From Haliclystus octoradiatus (lineage: Eukaryota; Cnidaria; Staurozoa; Stauromedusae; Haliclystidae), in contig OU744449.1 in assembly GCA_916610825.1 (NCBI GenBank), positions 9,568,243-9,632,242 on the forward strand: a DNA stretch of 64,000 nucleotides. Reading direction: 5' to 3'. Position numbers and translations under genes: made by a program. A model generated the notes under the pieces. That model had not been told where the DNA came from. It ran no database searches and was given only the letters and a program-made list of their open reading frames with translations. This document shows, piece after piece, positions 24,437-56,300 of the stretch (positions are counted from its first letter, which is position 1; each line of letters begins with the position of its first letter).

Positions 24437-26977
24437 ACTTTGAACATACACTCTGAATGTGCTTCAGCGTGCAATACTGTTTAGAGTAGTATAGTATAGT
24501 AGTAGTATAATATTCATATAGTTGATCGAGATAATTATCCAAACAAAACACTTGAGAAACCCATTCGTTGTTATCAATTCTTTTTATCGATGTAGTACTA
24601 ATATTGAAATAAAATATGTTGTACATTTGGTTGCTTGTATATAGTGTAATTGTATACTAATGTTTATGCCAACACAGTGATGTCCATCATAAATCTTAAT
24701 GCATATCATAAATTATAAAGTTAATTGGCTTTGATGTTGATTTTTCTGCAGTTTCAAACGTAAATCTATTTGGAATAGGATATATGAAGTTATTATAGGT
24801 ATTGAGGTACAGACATCTGAGCGATTAGAATCTTGGGAATAGTCCAGGAGGATTGATTTTAATCCGCTTTGTGATTGAAAAAATAAAGTTAGTCAAAACA
24901 TGAATGAATCGCTCACTTGAATGCATAGTCAATTTTAATTCGTATTCTTGTAAACAAAAGCACATCAAAAACACATGCCTCTGCTGAAATAATTATTTTT
25001 TTAATATTTCAAAAACAATGACAGATTTATGACAAATTCACTAAAAAACATTATAAATTTATAATGTAATACGGTGTAATACGCATACATACACAACAGA
25101 GGTATATAGAAGTCGGAATGGAATCGGAGGCAAACTCCGACTGTATGTACCACATTTCCAACTGGAGCCGTGCATTTTTTTCATGCAGGCAGGAGCAGGC
25201 GTCGGAGCTGGAGTCTAGAATAGACTCCTGGTAATTTATTATTAAGCATTGCAAAATTGAAAATTGCCTGGATATTCCAATAAGAGTTGGGATTGGTTAC
25301 GTATTTCAGATTATATTGATTTAGTTTGTACCTTCTTATTATTTGCTTTATTTTTGGTTGATAAATTAATCCATTTTCGGAATTTTTACAGGAATTTGTC
25401 TGAAATATTTTAGAGCAGGGATCAAAGTTGTAGTCTATTTTTCTCACATTTATGGAACCAGACTCGGAGACGAAAACTTCTATAACTCCATAAGGACTTT
25501 TTCGGATCAAAGTCTGAAACTTCTGACCCCGTACACCTCCGATACACAATCGATAGAATACTTTATGAATGTGGAACAACAATGATATACAGTAGTGGTC
25601 AATTTGTCTAGCTCTCGTAGCTGGATCATTGTTATACAGTATGTACATATTTCACTGTATTTCACAATAGAATAGATCGTGATCTGGTCCCAATGACGTA
25701 CTCCTATTCGGGGGGTACTGTAACTTTCTAAATACGTTGACGATGGTACGTGCGCATTGTGCAACTTTCAAGAGTCAGTGATATGTACTTTGTAAGTACC
25801 CATAAAGTTCGCACAAAGGAAGAAAAATAACACAAATAAATCCCTACAATTACATCTGTATGACTTTCATGACTGTATCTTCATTGTATTCCATTTTTGA
25901 TCTTACGAATTATTTCTTCTGGTGGTTGCGTGCTCGGATGCCGCATGGTGCTGCCCATTGCCTTTAATACGATTTTATATTCTATACTTTTTTCAGTGAA
26001 TAATGTAATTAAAATATAAGATAGTCGTGGAATCATTGAGGGGAGACAAATTGGATTTATTTTGACAGTTTTCTGTACACGTGAGATGACAAATGACCCA
26101 TTCACAGATTATATCAAGTAACCCGTTCACCTCCGATGTTGGCATTGGCACCAAATATAAACATATTTTTAATTTATCACGGTCCGTTATCCTCCGAGGA
26201 TTAAAATTATGTGAGTCTGAAGACTTTAGAATAAAGTGACGAAGAATTGACATTTGAAGCAATATATCTAGCATTTGTTTGCTATTTATACCTTGTCTTG
26301 AAGATCTGTTTTAAATTACATATGCAGTATTTCTTTAACCAAACAAAGGGCTCTAATACTATAAGTTTCTTAGATCTCTTATGGAGTTTTAGTAGCCATG
26401 TATTTAGAGCTGTAAAAAGGCAAAACATCTCAAAAGTTGAATATTAGGTACATTTTCTTCAAAATTTTCAAATCCAAGTTTCTTATAAACGGGTTTCTCA
26501 CTGTACTAAAATTTCTAGGATGAAGTGCATCGTCGTCATTTTGCATAACAATTGATCAAATTTACTTTGAATGAAAATTCATATAAATATAGTACTTGAA
26601 AGTGACAAGGTTGAACTCTTCGATTGTCGATTAAATCATTTGAAATGCGATCGAGATATTCATGTTTAAGGCCTTTTACATCCATCAATTAAATAGTTTT
26701 TTCGACAGTAACATTGGAAATAAAAACAATTTGTTCTATTTAATTCAATTCTCACAGTATTTATTTACATTTCATCGTGAATTGAAGAGATCTAATTGTT
26801 TCTGAAGCACACATTGCTTAGCTTCTATTTGACTTGTCCGAGAAATGGCGCTTCGTAAAAATCTCATATTACTTTTATATGCGTCACCTGTCTTGACATG
26901 GACAGTTTGATTCTATGAGTCTAATTCAGACACATCTCTTTAGCGATAGTTTATAGTAACTGATTTGAAACGTAGCC
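24437..26977. other. Intergenic region between the divergent membrane genes
   Basis: About 2.5 kb that should hold both promoters. It contains one copy of the GGAGTC-rich interspersed repeat (25085-25560, minus). No supported exon was found; several open frames here come from the repeat. Confidence 0.5.
25085..25560 (-). repeat. GGAGTC-rich interspersed repeat, copy 1
   Basis: On the minus strand this reads TATTCTAGACTCCAGCTCCG, followed further on by AAATGTGGTACATACAGTCG and GGAGTTTGCCTCCGATTCC. The same order of segments occurs at 55330-55710 (CATTCTAGACTTCGGCTCTG, AAAATGTGGTACTCCTGCC) and partly at 28450-28830. No coding capacity is evident; it may be a SINE-like or non-autonomous element. 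Confidence 0.75.
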
Positions 26978-27895
26978 ATGTTGATATCATTATTCAGCGC
27001 TGTACTTTCGTTCATTTTTGATTTAATTTTAAACGCTTTGGCTTCACCATCAAGCATTAATTTGACAAAGTTATTCCCACAAAAACCAAATGGAGAATTA
27101 TTAGCAGGCATTTACGGATTACCGTGTACGCCTACTTCAGGAATATTCACAATGGAATATATTATAATGACTTATAATGTCTTGTTTCTTACATATATTA
27201 TGGCTTATATATGTCGTTATGGGAATATGTCAATTATCGGATCGCGATTTTGCTTTGTGCTTGCAGCTTCATTTATTTTCCATGGAATTTATTTGATTAT
27301 TTTATCAAGAAATTATTTAGCGTTTTCATTTGTTATATTATGTTTATCTGCTCTGTGTAAAAATGTCTCATTTGGTCTCCTATGCAATGGATTTAAAGTA
27401 ATATATCGCAGAAATCATTCGTCTTTTAATCAAATATCTATTGGCGAAAGAATTGGATTTTGTGGAATTATTCAAAATGGTTTAATTATGTCTTGTGCTT
27501 GGGATTATTTTATGTGTATCATTCTTTTTGGAATTAATTTACATAAATTACTTGGTATGAAAGCTGAAAACTCTGCCATAATTTGTTCAACATTAATATT
27601 TTTCACAATGATAATATGGTTCGTGATTGAAAACTTTTTATGTTTTGATTGTATGAGATTCTGTTTTACTGAATATTTTATAATTATTTTCTATTCTGGA
27701 GGAACTTTACATCGAAGTTATAATAATGGAATTGGTTATGGTGGCTTTGTGTTGTTCTTATTAATCTTAAGTATCACTCTGTTTGTGCTTAGAATTTTAA
27801 TACAATATGATGATTATCGGAAAAGAAAATTATTCAACGAAAATAAAATATTAAAAAATTCAATAGAAAGACGTTTAGCAGATGATTTTATATAG
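26978..27895 (+). CDS. Eight-pass membrane protein B, intronless
   Basis: A single open frame of 305 residues from ATG 26978 to TAG 27893-27895, with AATAAA at 27949-27954. It begins with a hydrophobic helix (residues 2-22) and a short polar segment ending in LPCTPTSG. Then come helices at about residues 60-78, 88-108, 112-131, 165-190, 201-224 and 232-247, a last helix at about 253-273, and a charged tail (DDYRKRKLFNEN). This matches protein A (23480-24436, minus) helix for helix: TPTS versus TPSN before helix 2, RNYLAFS versus RHYLFAS, and IENFLCFDCMRFCFTEY versus LQNTFMENQFRFICFEY. Overall identity is low, so the duplication is old. I do not recognise the family. No intron in either gene is unusual beside the intron-rich neighbours. 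Confidence 0.8.
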   Translation: MLISLFSAVLSFIFDLILNALASPSSINLTKLFPQKPNGELLAGIYGLPCTPTSGIFTMEYIIMTYNVLFLTYIMAYICRYGNMSIIGSRFCFVLAASFIFHGIYLIILSRNYLAFSFVILCLSALCKNVSFGLLCNGFKVIYRRNHSSFNQISIGERIGFCGIIQNGLIMSCAWDYFMCIILFGINLHKLLGMKAENSAIICSTLIFFTMIIWFVIENFLCFDCMRFCFTEYFIIIFYSGGTLHRSYNNGIGYGGFVLFLLILSITLFVLRILIQYDDYRKRKLFNENKILKNSIERRLADDFI

Positions 27896-28449
27896 ACAGT
27901 AAGGATTTTAAAACTGCCACTTATGAATATATAGCAAATACAGGCTCTAATAAAACTACAGCTTGAGAGAGTAGCTTTGAAATCTGTAGTTTTCTATGTC
28001 GATTGTTTGATTAGAAAGAATATAAACCTGTATAAGATTTAGCTATAATGAAATTTACTAATATAAGCGTAGGCATCAAAAGCATTTTGCTAATTTCGTA
28101 ACAAATTATTATTATTATATCAACATAATTGTTTAATTTGTATTTCAGTTAGTTGACCTTAGATTAAGCGGTTTCTTTTCAAGATTCAAAATACAATGTT
28201 AGCGTTTGTAATTTGAAGACTATTGAAATATGTATTGACCTTCACTTTATATTATTGGTATTGTATATGACGGTAGTGTATATATGCTTGGTTTAACTCT
28301 TTTAATTTATCAAAATTTCCAATTTTAGTGTCATTCTCTAATATTTATTTTTCGGTGACTTTAGATGTCTCCTATCGCATAAAACTACTCTTCAATGTTC
28401 CCCTACAGTGTTATTCTACTCTATAGACTATATTGGCGTTGCTTATCAG

Positions 28450-28830
28450 AGCTGTACAGAGTCAGAATTTCCGGGCTCTGAATCCGAATAAGAGTCCATC
28501 CCTAGCCTCATTCCATAACGGCCTCAACTCCACGCAGACGCACCGTAGCGTCTGCATGGAGTTGAGGGCCGTTATGGAATGAGGCTAGTCCCTGCCTATT
28601 TGACCATATTTACAAAGAATTTGAGTCCGATTCCTAAATTGTAAGAAAACTCACTCCGGCTCCAAAATATTTCAAACAAACTCCTTTAAAAAGTCCAATA
28701 ATTGATTAATTTGTCAAACCAAACTTGAGCAAACATAGAAAGTTACAAAATAAATTAAATTCATATGAATCAAGTAGCCAATCCTTGAATCCAATTTAAT
28801 TACCGTTATATATAAATATCCAAACAATTT
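28450..28830 (+). repeat. GGAGTC-rich interspersed repeat, copy 2
   Basis: Contains TGAGTCCGATTCC, CTCACTCCGGCTCC and GTAGCCAATCCTTGAATCCA; the last is nearly identical to a segment at about 55496 in copy 3. It is interrupted by a long hairpin at 28502-28588. Confidence 0.72.
28502..28588. repeat. 87-bp near-perfect hairpin with CTAG ends
   Basis: The left arm CTAGCCTCATTCCATAACGG continues to GCAGACGC. The right arm is its complement with one mismatch and one extra base. The arms are about 40 bases and the loop is about 6 bases (ACCGTA). It is markedly more GC-rich than its surroundings and interrupts a copy of the GGAGTC-rich repeat, so it looks like a recent insertion. Confidence 0.95.
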
Positions 28831-30317
28831 TCAACTTAATCAGAATGATGCATTTCTTGCTTCATTTTCTAACAAATTACGTGAAAACATCTTAACTAAA
28901 AAATTGTTGCAATGAAATATATTCGCATTCCTAGAACTTGATTACCGTAAATCATTTAAAGAGTCGATTTCAATGAATTTGAAAAAGCACGATGATTGAA
29001 ATGCTAGCACACATTACCGTACGAATTTCAGTTTCCCCAGAGCCATTGTTGCATGTGTGTTTCGATTGACCGTATCGGGTACCGAGCCTAGCCCAGCTGA
29101 ATCAAGCTACCCATGAGTTGGAGCTATATTATAGGCAGGTGTGAACGTGTCTACATGCGGCAGGCGCATTTTCCTATACCTACCAATTTTTGCTTGAAAT
29201 AGTCTGATATTTTAGCACGGATTTGTTTGAAGCATTATTTTGTTGGCAAATTAAATTTCTTGAATTGAGTTGCTTCCAGAGACGGTTCCCAATCAAAATT
29301 ATTTGATTCTTCAGGAAGAATATATTTCCTTGAATTGATGTATTTTTTACTGATAGTGAAACATACTCAAAAGCTTTAAAAAAGATATATGACGTAGTTT
29401 TACGTATATATAGAAGACGTAGCTTTGTCCAAGGTTTGCTTCTGATTGCCCTGACTATACGAACATTGCATGGGAGAGCTCTTTCACCAACAATCATGAA
29501 ATTTGTAGTGCTAAATAATGTTAAATTTTATTACTACCATAAATTTTCACTGTATGCAATATTTGTAGTGAGGTGTCTCCCTCAAATAATTAATTTTATG
29601 TATTTTTAACAATCCTGTTAGCACAACCTCACTTGCTGTTTTCAAGTTTAGACTAAATACGCGTATCATTAGCACAAGTTTTAAAATTTATTTAGGCTGT
29701 ATCTAAGTGTAATTAATTTCCCTTTATTTGTCTGTCAAATTCCAATTGCCAAATATATCATTCACGGTCACTAATAAAATAGGGCTAAAATACAAACTTG
29801 AATGTTATCACAATGATTTTTTTCTCCATAAATATATTATCTGGTAAGCATTACGCGTACTTGAACATATATACTAAATGATGATATCGAACTTAAATTA
29901 TCCCTAATATTATCCCATCAAAACATGCATCTGCTTTTTTAGATTTTATCCTTTTTTAGGGATCTTTTAGTGGACGGCTAAAATGAAAATTCTGGAATTT
30001 CTCTTATAGGAGCCTGTTAGTGCTCAGACCCCACTGAATATTTTTCTGATCTTCTCAAGTTTTTCATTTGCAAGATTTTGCTGGATTCTATTTTGTTTGG
30101 TTCAAACTGAAATTTAATAGCTGTTATGTTTGTGAAAAGTTATTGATATAGCTGATTTTATTTTATTGCATCACGGAAGCTTTGCAACATATTGATTTTC
30201 TTTTATTCAATTTATGTGTCAACTACCATAGTCCTAGATATTTTGGATTAAATGTTTCCAATGTTGTTTCGACCTGTCTAAAGGCTGGTTGGAACGGCCC
30301 CTTTTTATTGCATCGAT

Positions 30318-49869
<19,552 letters not shown>

Positions 49870-51290
49870 ATATGTAATTTATCAATGATGGTAAAAACGT
49901 ATGCAGTAACTTTATTATCATATCTCAGTGTTCATCTGAAATATTTTGTTAGTTATTTGATGTGTATATATAGGTACTTAGGCAGTTATTCAAATAGAAA
50001 ATTTATTATAAAATATGTTTTTTGAATTATATATTTGCTTATGTAAGTTTTTTCTATATAGCTTATATTTGCATTTTGATAGAATGATTTGTATAAAAGA
50101 ATATTATTATAAATCTAAATTATGGAGTTAATTATTTTATTTCTTATCTCTGTTTATTTATCTGGATGTTTAATTTGATGATATGATGTAGCCCTATTTC
50201 ATCAGTATAGCCATTTGTTAATGTATAATTAATTTGTTGGCAGTTAACAAGGGAGATAAAGGAAGGGGGCTCCCCACAGCTCACTGACTACAATAGAAAG
50301 TTCCAAGAATCAAAAGGAAAAGTTTGCAAATTCTCGTACAGACGTGTAGAGAACTAACTGATTTAACGAATCACGACACTCAAAAATAACCGGTCACAAG
50401 AATACCCCTTCCTCAGTTGTTGTGCTTTATTTTGAATCAAAATCATAGATAGGCGCACATAGCACCCGTTTAACAGTGCTGGTATTGTCACAGGCTGTAA
50501 ATCCTTGGGGGGGTGTCAGACACCCCATAATAAAAAATTATTATGGGGCAAATTTTAGGTAATTGTGAGATGGAAAATTGCAAAAATTTTGTAATTTTGA
50601 ATACATTACAATACTGAAGCTCCCAAATATACAAATGCCACACCTTTAGATCAAAATCCCCTTTTGGTCTGGCAAATTTGACAAATACCCCCCTCAGTCA
50701 GAAGCATGTACATACAGTCGTGAGCCTTGTTGTCTGGAATGCAATAGGAAAACGTTGTGTGCCTTATAACTTGCCACAGAGATGATATATAAATTCATAG
50801 TCAATTAAAATATCTGGATTAAATTGAATATTTGAAATAATACACATCACTCTAAGGGTAAGCCAATGTTCTGGAGTATTACCATTTTCATGTCATCAAT
50901 TGAATCTATTTTCATCTTGGAGCTGAAAAAAAATGTCAATGAATGACATGGACAGCTCATAGCTGATTTAATTTCCAAAACCGGATTAACGCATTTCTGA
51001 TCGGATAATCTGTGATCAATAGTCATTAGTAATAGTCTCTCTTTCAATCACATACTAATCATTCATACGAGGCTGGCTATTTTTGTATTTCGTTGGACAC
51101 TGAAAAAGAGTAAATTATTGCTCAGTATTTATTTTCTATATTCAGCATGTAACACACTGCCAAGAAGGAGTTGTTAATGCTGAAAGAAGAAAATATTCTA
51201 TTTAAAGCAATTGTATTTTTAAATATTTAATTACGGCAATCTTTTTGCCATGGTTGAATCGTCGAAATAATTGTGAAATATGACGTTATC
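49870..51290. other. Intergenic region between PRKAG and GALNT11
   Basis: 1.4 kb with no supported exon. It holds the PRKAG 3' UTR and the GALNT11-like promoter and 5' UTR. A short hairpin, CCCCATAATA / TATTATGGGG, lies at 50514-50546. No clear AATAAA within 100 bases of the PRKAG stop. Confidence 0.45.
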
Positions 51291-53284
51291 ATGACCCCAG
51301 TGAAGTTACGAACAAAAAGTGTTATTGTTGCCACTGGAACTTTTTTTGTTATTATTTGGGTATGTATGTATTTGGCTTACTTTAAGAATGGCGACATCAT
51401 TAATACATCTATCCGTGAATCTGAAGTTGTTGGCATTGTGCGCAACCAGGAAGATTTCTTGAAACGGACTATTGGTTATCAAAAGTATGCTTTTAATGTT
51501 TTGGCAAGTGATAGAATCGGAGACTATCGGGGATTACCCGATACGAGGAATCCCAGGTAAGACATGGAATTATTTGAATAGGCCTATACTTGTGTAATTT
51601 ATTTGATAAAATTGACTGGAATTATGTAAGCACTGGAATAAATTAGATCTCAGTTACTGTCATGCATGGTCAATAGACTCACTGTAGGTGGTAAACAAAC
51701 CGTGACCGTGAGACCATACTAAACCTCATTATTTTGAAGGAGCATTGTTGACCGGAAGCTGCTACAGGCTTAAGTTTGAAACAGGTTTAGCTGGGTTTAG
51801 CGTAGGCTATATGAACAACCATGGAATGAAGCATCAACTTTCAAGTTTCTGACACAGGAACATTAACTACTAACGTCAACCACAATGTAACCACGCACAA
51901 TTCTAAGCATGTAGTGTCCACTAGGCACTAGGGGTGATTAGCTCAGATGGTAGAGCAACCGAACTTCAGATCGTATCATATCTGATCGACTGTGGTTCAA
52001 ATCCCCCTCAGGTCAATTCAGCCTTGACTTTATCTGAAATATCAACTGAGTACCATCTAAGGATGGCGGATGTAATGGTTCAGAAGAAATTGTATTGTGA
52101 GTAGCTGCGGCGCATCGTTGCGCATTGACAATCAAGGCCTATCTGCCATGAAATCTGTTGAAATTGATCTACAGTGTCGCGGCTGAGATCTAAGGAGCGT
52201 TTAACATCATTTCTCTTAGCGAACAAAGCCACTCTTCTAGAAATAGAGGAGTGGTACGGGTGCCTTCGGTACGGCGACACCGTCCACATTACTTTACTTT
52301 ACTAGCCAACCACCAGTCATTCTGCTCTTTTAATCTATTCTTCAGACAGTCTACATTACCGTATTAAATCATCACACTTTTTCACTTTGACGAAAATTTA
52401 AAATTGTAAAAACATAATTTCAAGACTTTATCTTCATAAAGATTTGACTAGAAATCTTGAAGTGTGCAACGTACATGACACTGAAAAATTTTAACAGAGA
52501 TCTGGATAGGTGATATTGAACGATAAATTGTGATGATAAAATGGTCAAAATAATTGATCAATTTGTTCATAAGTAAGCAGATAGGTCCGATATTCGATTT
52601 AAGGTTAGGCCTACTGGAATTTTTATCCATGAACTCTATTAAACAACAAACTCAAAGGACTTTGTCCGGTTATGAATTTCTCGTTTGTTGTTATTAGTAG
52701 AACTCATATGTAAAAATCCCAGTAACTCCTACCAAGTTTGCTATTTTTCATCTCAAATTCTGAATGACAAGAAGATTCAATATAGGAAAAATTAGAATCA
52801 AAATACACACAATGTGTTGGCCTATCTATCTTCTCCCAAAATAACGTGTTTTTCTCAACCAAGTCAGGCATTTCTTTGGCTACACCTTTTATGCCTCCCT
52901 TCTTGCTTTGAAAATAATTCAATTGATTTTAAATTGATTAAAAAAATGTTATATTATATAGTTATTATCTATTGATTATGAATAATCATGTTTCTGTCAA
53001 AACATGATCAAACATTTGAAAACAAAGAGGATTGTTCAAGTCTCCATTATTTAAATCATTTTGTGATCCATTTAACAAATTATAACTTGAGTAAAAACAC
53101 AGTCAAATTCTTTAAGACTTTTTCCTTGAAAATTGGTATGTTTGCCCTGGGCTTGATGTAGCATGATTTTTAGCATCTTATGAGTTAGAGGATTTAGTGA
53201 TGTGATTGGTATGCTGATTTTGTTAACGTTGTTTTTAGAGATAATTTGGTGGACAATGTTTGTGACTTTCAATGATACATTTGT

Positions 53285-53344
<60 letters not shown>

Positions 53345-56300
53345 AACTTTATTTTAAATCGATAATTACAGGTAGGCATGCTTGGCACTTGTTTCACAAT
53401 GCACTCAATTATAGCCTATATAGGCCTACGAACTATATGAGATAAACTAACTATATTAACAATAATGTAACATTGTAATAAACTAAATTTTAAACGGCTC
53501 AATACCAAAATATATCTACTGAAGGGTTTTTATAAAATGTGATTTGATGTTGTTATAAAATGACGCCTAGGACTACCGGTTACCCGGTGTAAACAAGTCA
53601 GGAGTTCATTCAAGATAAGACCATAGAAATTGGGCCATTTAACGTTCATGAACGAGTTCATGAACTGTTCATGAGTTCCTAAACTCTTATTTGCCGAGGT
53701 ACATCCAAACCTGCTATATACTGACCACCTTTCTATAGTGACCACTTCAGTAATATGTGACGGTTCGTGTCAGAATTTCGACAGTTCAACAAATTTTCAA
53801 ATTTTTATTTTTTTTGATAATATAGGCTAATGTAGAATTGTATGCTGCTTTAAATCTTAATTCATTTTCAGATAAGACGACTATATATGTCCTTTTATTT
53901 AATAACATACATATAGTTGCATGCAGAAGAATTAATAAATCACGTAACAGAGAAAATGCAGCACAAAGCTTAGTCAACTTATAAATTTGTGAAGGCAACA
54001 CCACATTAGAGCGCTCTGATTTTAATACAATTTTAAAAAACCTATATAAGAAGACATATAAAATCAAATGGTAATGGTTTTTCTATTCACTTTTAAGTTA
54101 AGGCTATCTGATGTAACACTGCTTTCGAAATTTGCAGACATTAAACAAAAGCAGACAATATTTATAATGCGTTTTAAACCACACAATACAATATTGGAGT
54201 TATACTGTACTAAGTTATAAAACTACAGGTTACTTGTTGTTGTATTTGTTTTCTGATACTTAAATTACATAGGCTATTTCTTAAAGATCTATGATTCAAC
54301 TTTCATGGTTTAACATTTGTTTTAAATTTTGAATAAATTACGGTTTTGATAAACAACTTTGATTTCGCTTGCAATACTGAAATGTCGTACGTTTCATTTC
54401 ACCAAACCTCCTTAGCAGCGACTTTGAATCAAGAATAAACCATTAGTTTGTTAACATATTGAACAGAAAACACTCCCACAAGAAAGATAACGTTTAATTA
54501 CCTAGATGATGTTATAAAATGAAAATGCCTTATTTGATATTATTTCAATCATTTCTTACTTCTTTCCACCATACTGAACAATTGGATTTTGCCCCGATTG
54601 TCGATTCTGACGCGAACCGTCATATATTTGAAAATCTTTTTTCTATTGAATCAACCCTGTATGTAAAGCTCACCTGTCTATAATGGTCTATTTTCCAAAA
54701 TTTTAATGGTGGCTATAATGTAGCCTACATGCTTCATACTATTTCTTATAAGAGCATTAATTGCTAGGAAAGGGGTTGCAGTATCAGAATTTGAATTATG
54801 CTCAAGGATAATTTTATTATGCAGTTTATAGAACATTATGTTCCTCTGTATTAAATATTTGCTGAGTTCATAGATTGTTCATAAACAGTTCATAAATGTT
54901 AAATGACCAAATCTTCATGGACTTTTTCCTAAATTGTGTTCACAGTAGCCATAACCTGAGATCAACTTATCTGCTTGATCATTTAACTTTGCCTTGTGTG
55001 TGTTTTTCAGATGCAAAGCAGTTACATATGATCAACATTCCCCAACAAAAATCAGCGTTTTAATATGTTTTTATAATGAAGCATTATCTGTATTGAAACG
55101 AACTATCATTAGTGTTATCAGACGATCACCTAAAGATTTACTGTATGAGATTATTCTTATTGACGATTATAGTGAAAATGATGGTAAGATATATTAAGAA
55201 TTTCTTGTGATTCTATTTTGATCCAGTTTCCACTCTTCATTTCATGTTGTAAAGGCACAGTTCTGCAACATAAAACAGTATAATATTACCTATCAATGTA
55301 CCTGTCAAACTACAACTCCGGCAAGAGTAGCCAGACTACAGTGGATATTTTGCCATGCAGGAGAAGAGTTCGGAGTCCATGATAAGTGGTGTATGGAATT
55401 AGAAACTCCAAATCCAAAAAAATGTCCTTACAGAGGCATTTGACTCCAAGTCCAACTCTGACATGTTAGAAAATATTTTAACATCATCTCAAATATGTAG
55501 CCAATCCTTGAATCCAATCTCAATTTAGAAGTATACAGACGATTTTTGACTTTGCAATTTTATCACGAAAATTACCAGAATTTCATTCTAGACTTCGGCT
55601 CTGAGTCCTACACCTGGCTGGCAAACAATTAACTCCAATCCGACTCCTGTCAAAATGTGGTACTCCTGCCAGTGTCGGAGTATGACTCTGGCTTCTGTAC
55701 GCCTCCGTCTAGGATACAATCCTTGTAATCTGTTCTCTGCGTCATGCGGTGCATTTTTTTTTGCGCTTTTATATATGCATGAAATATATAAATACAGCTT
55801 GAAACAGACTAGACTGCTTCAATATTTGTGGTCAAGTTTTTCTCACTCAAAAGCATAGCCTACAAAACAGGTTAGAGGCTATATATAACAGTATATAGCC
55901 TACTTTAAAATTATTAAAATTTTGTGAGACAGTCAGGCTCTATATAACTGTAGCCTATAAAAGTTCAGAATCTGAATTCATTATCTTTCAAAAAGACCGA
56001 AATCAGATGTTGAACGTCATAAAAGTATATCAGAAATAGCAAGGGTTTGTATGGAACAAATATAGTACTTGCTGCCTGTGTCAATCTAAGTCTGGAAATA
56101 TAGCTCTCGTGACAGCACCCTTGTATAAAATTCCTTTGTTCAATGTTTTTACTTGTAGTTCAACTTCTACATTAAACAGGTAGGGTTGTTGATAATCATC
56201 GCACTAATCACTTCATAATCCATCATCAAGTAATCCTTTGTAAACATAATCCAGCGGTGTCTGTAACTTGCATGCGTGTGTGCGTGCTGCGTGCGTTGAC

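Larger units (their letters stand above)
27896..30317. other. Region before the PRKAG gene
   Basis: No supported coding exon. It contains copy 2 of the GGAGTC-rich repeat (28450-28830) with an 87-bp hairpin inside it (28502-28588). The PRKAG promoter is expected near its right end. Confidence 0.4.

Noticed and set aside
24437-24626. N-terminal extension of membrane protein A
   Set aside because: The frame opens upstream of ATG 24436 only through a GTG codon; the overlapping frame further up has no supporting features.
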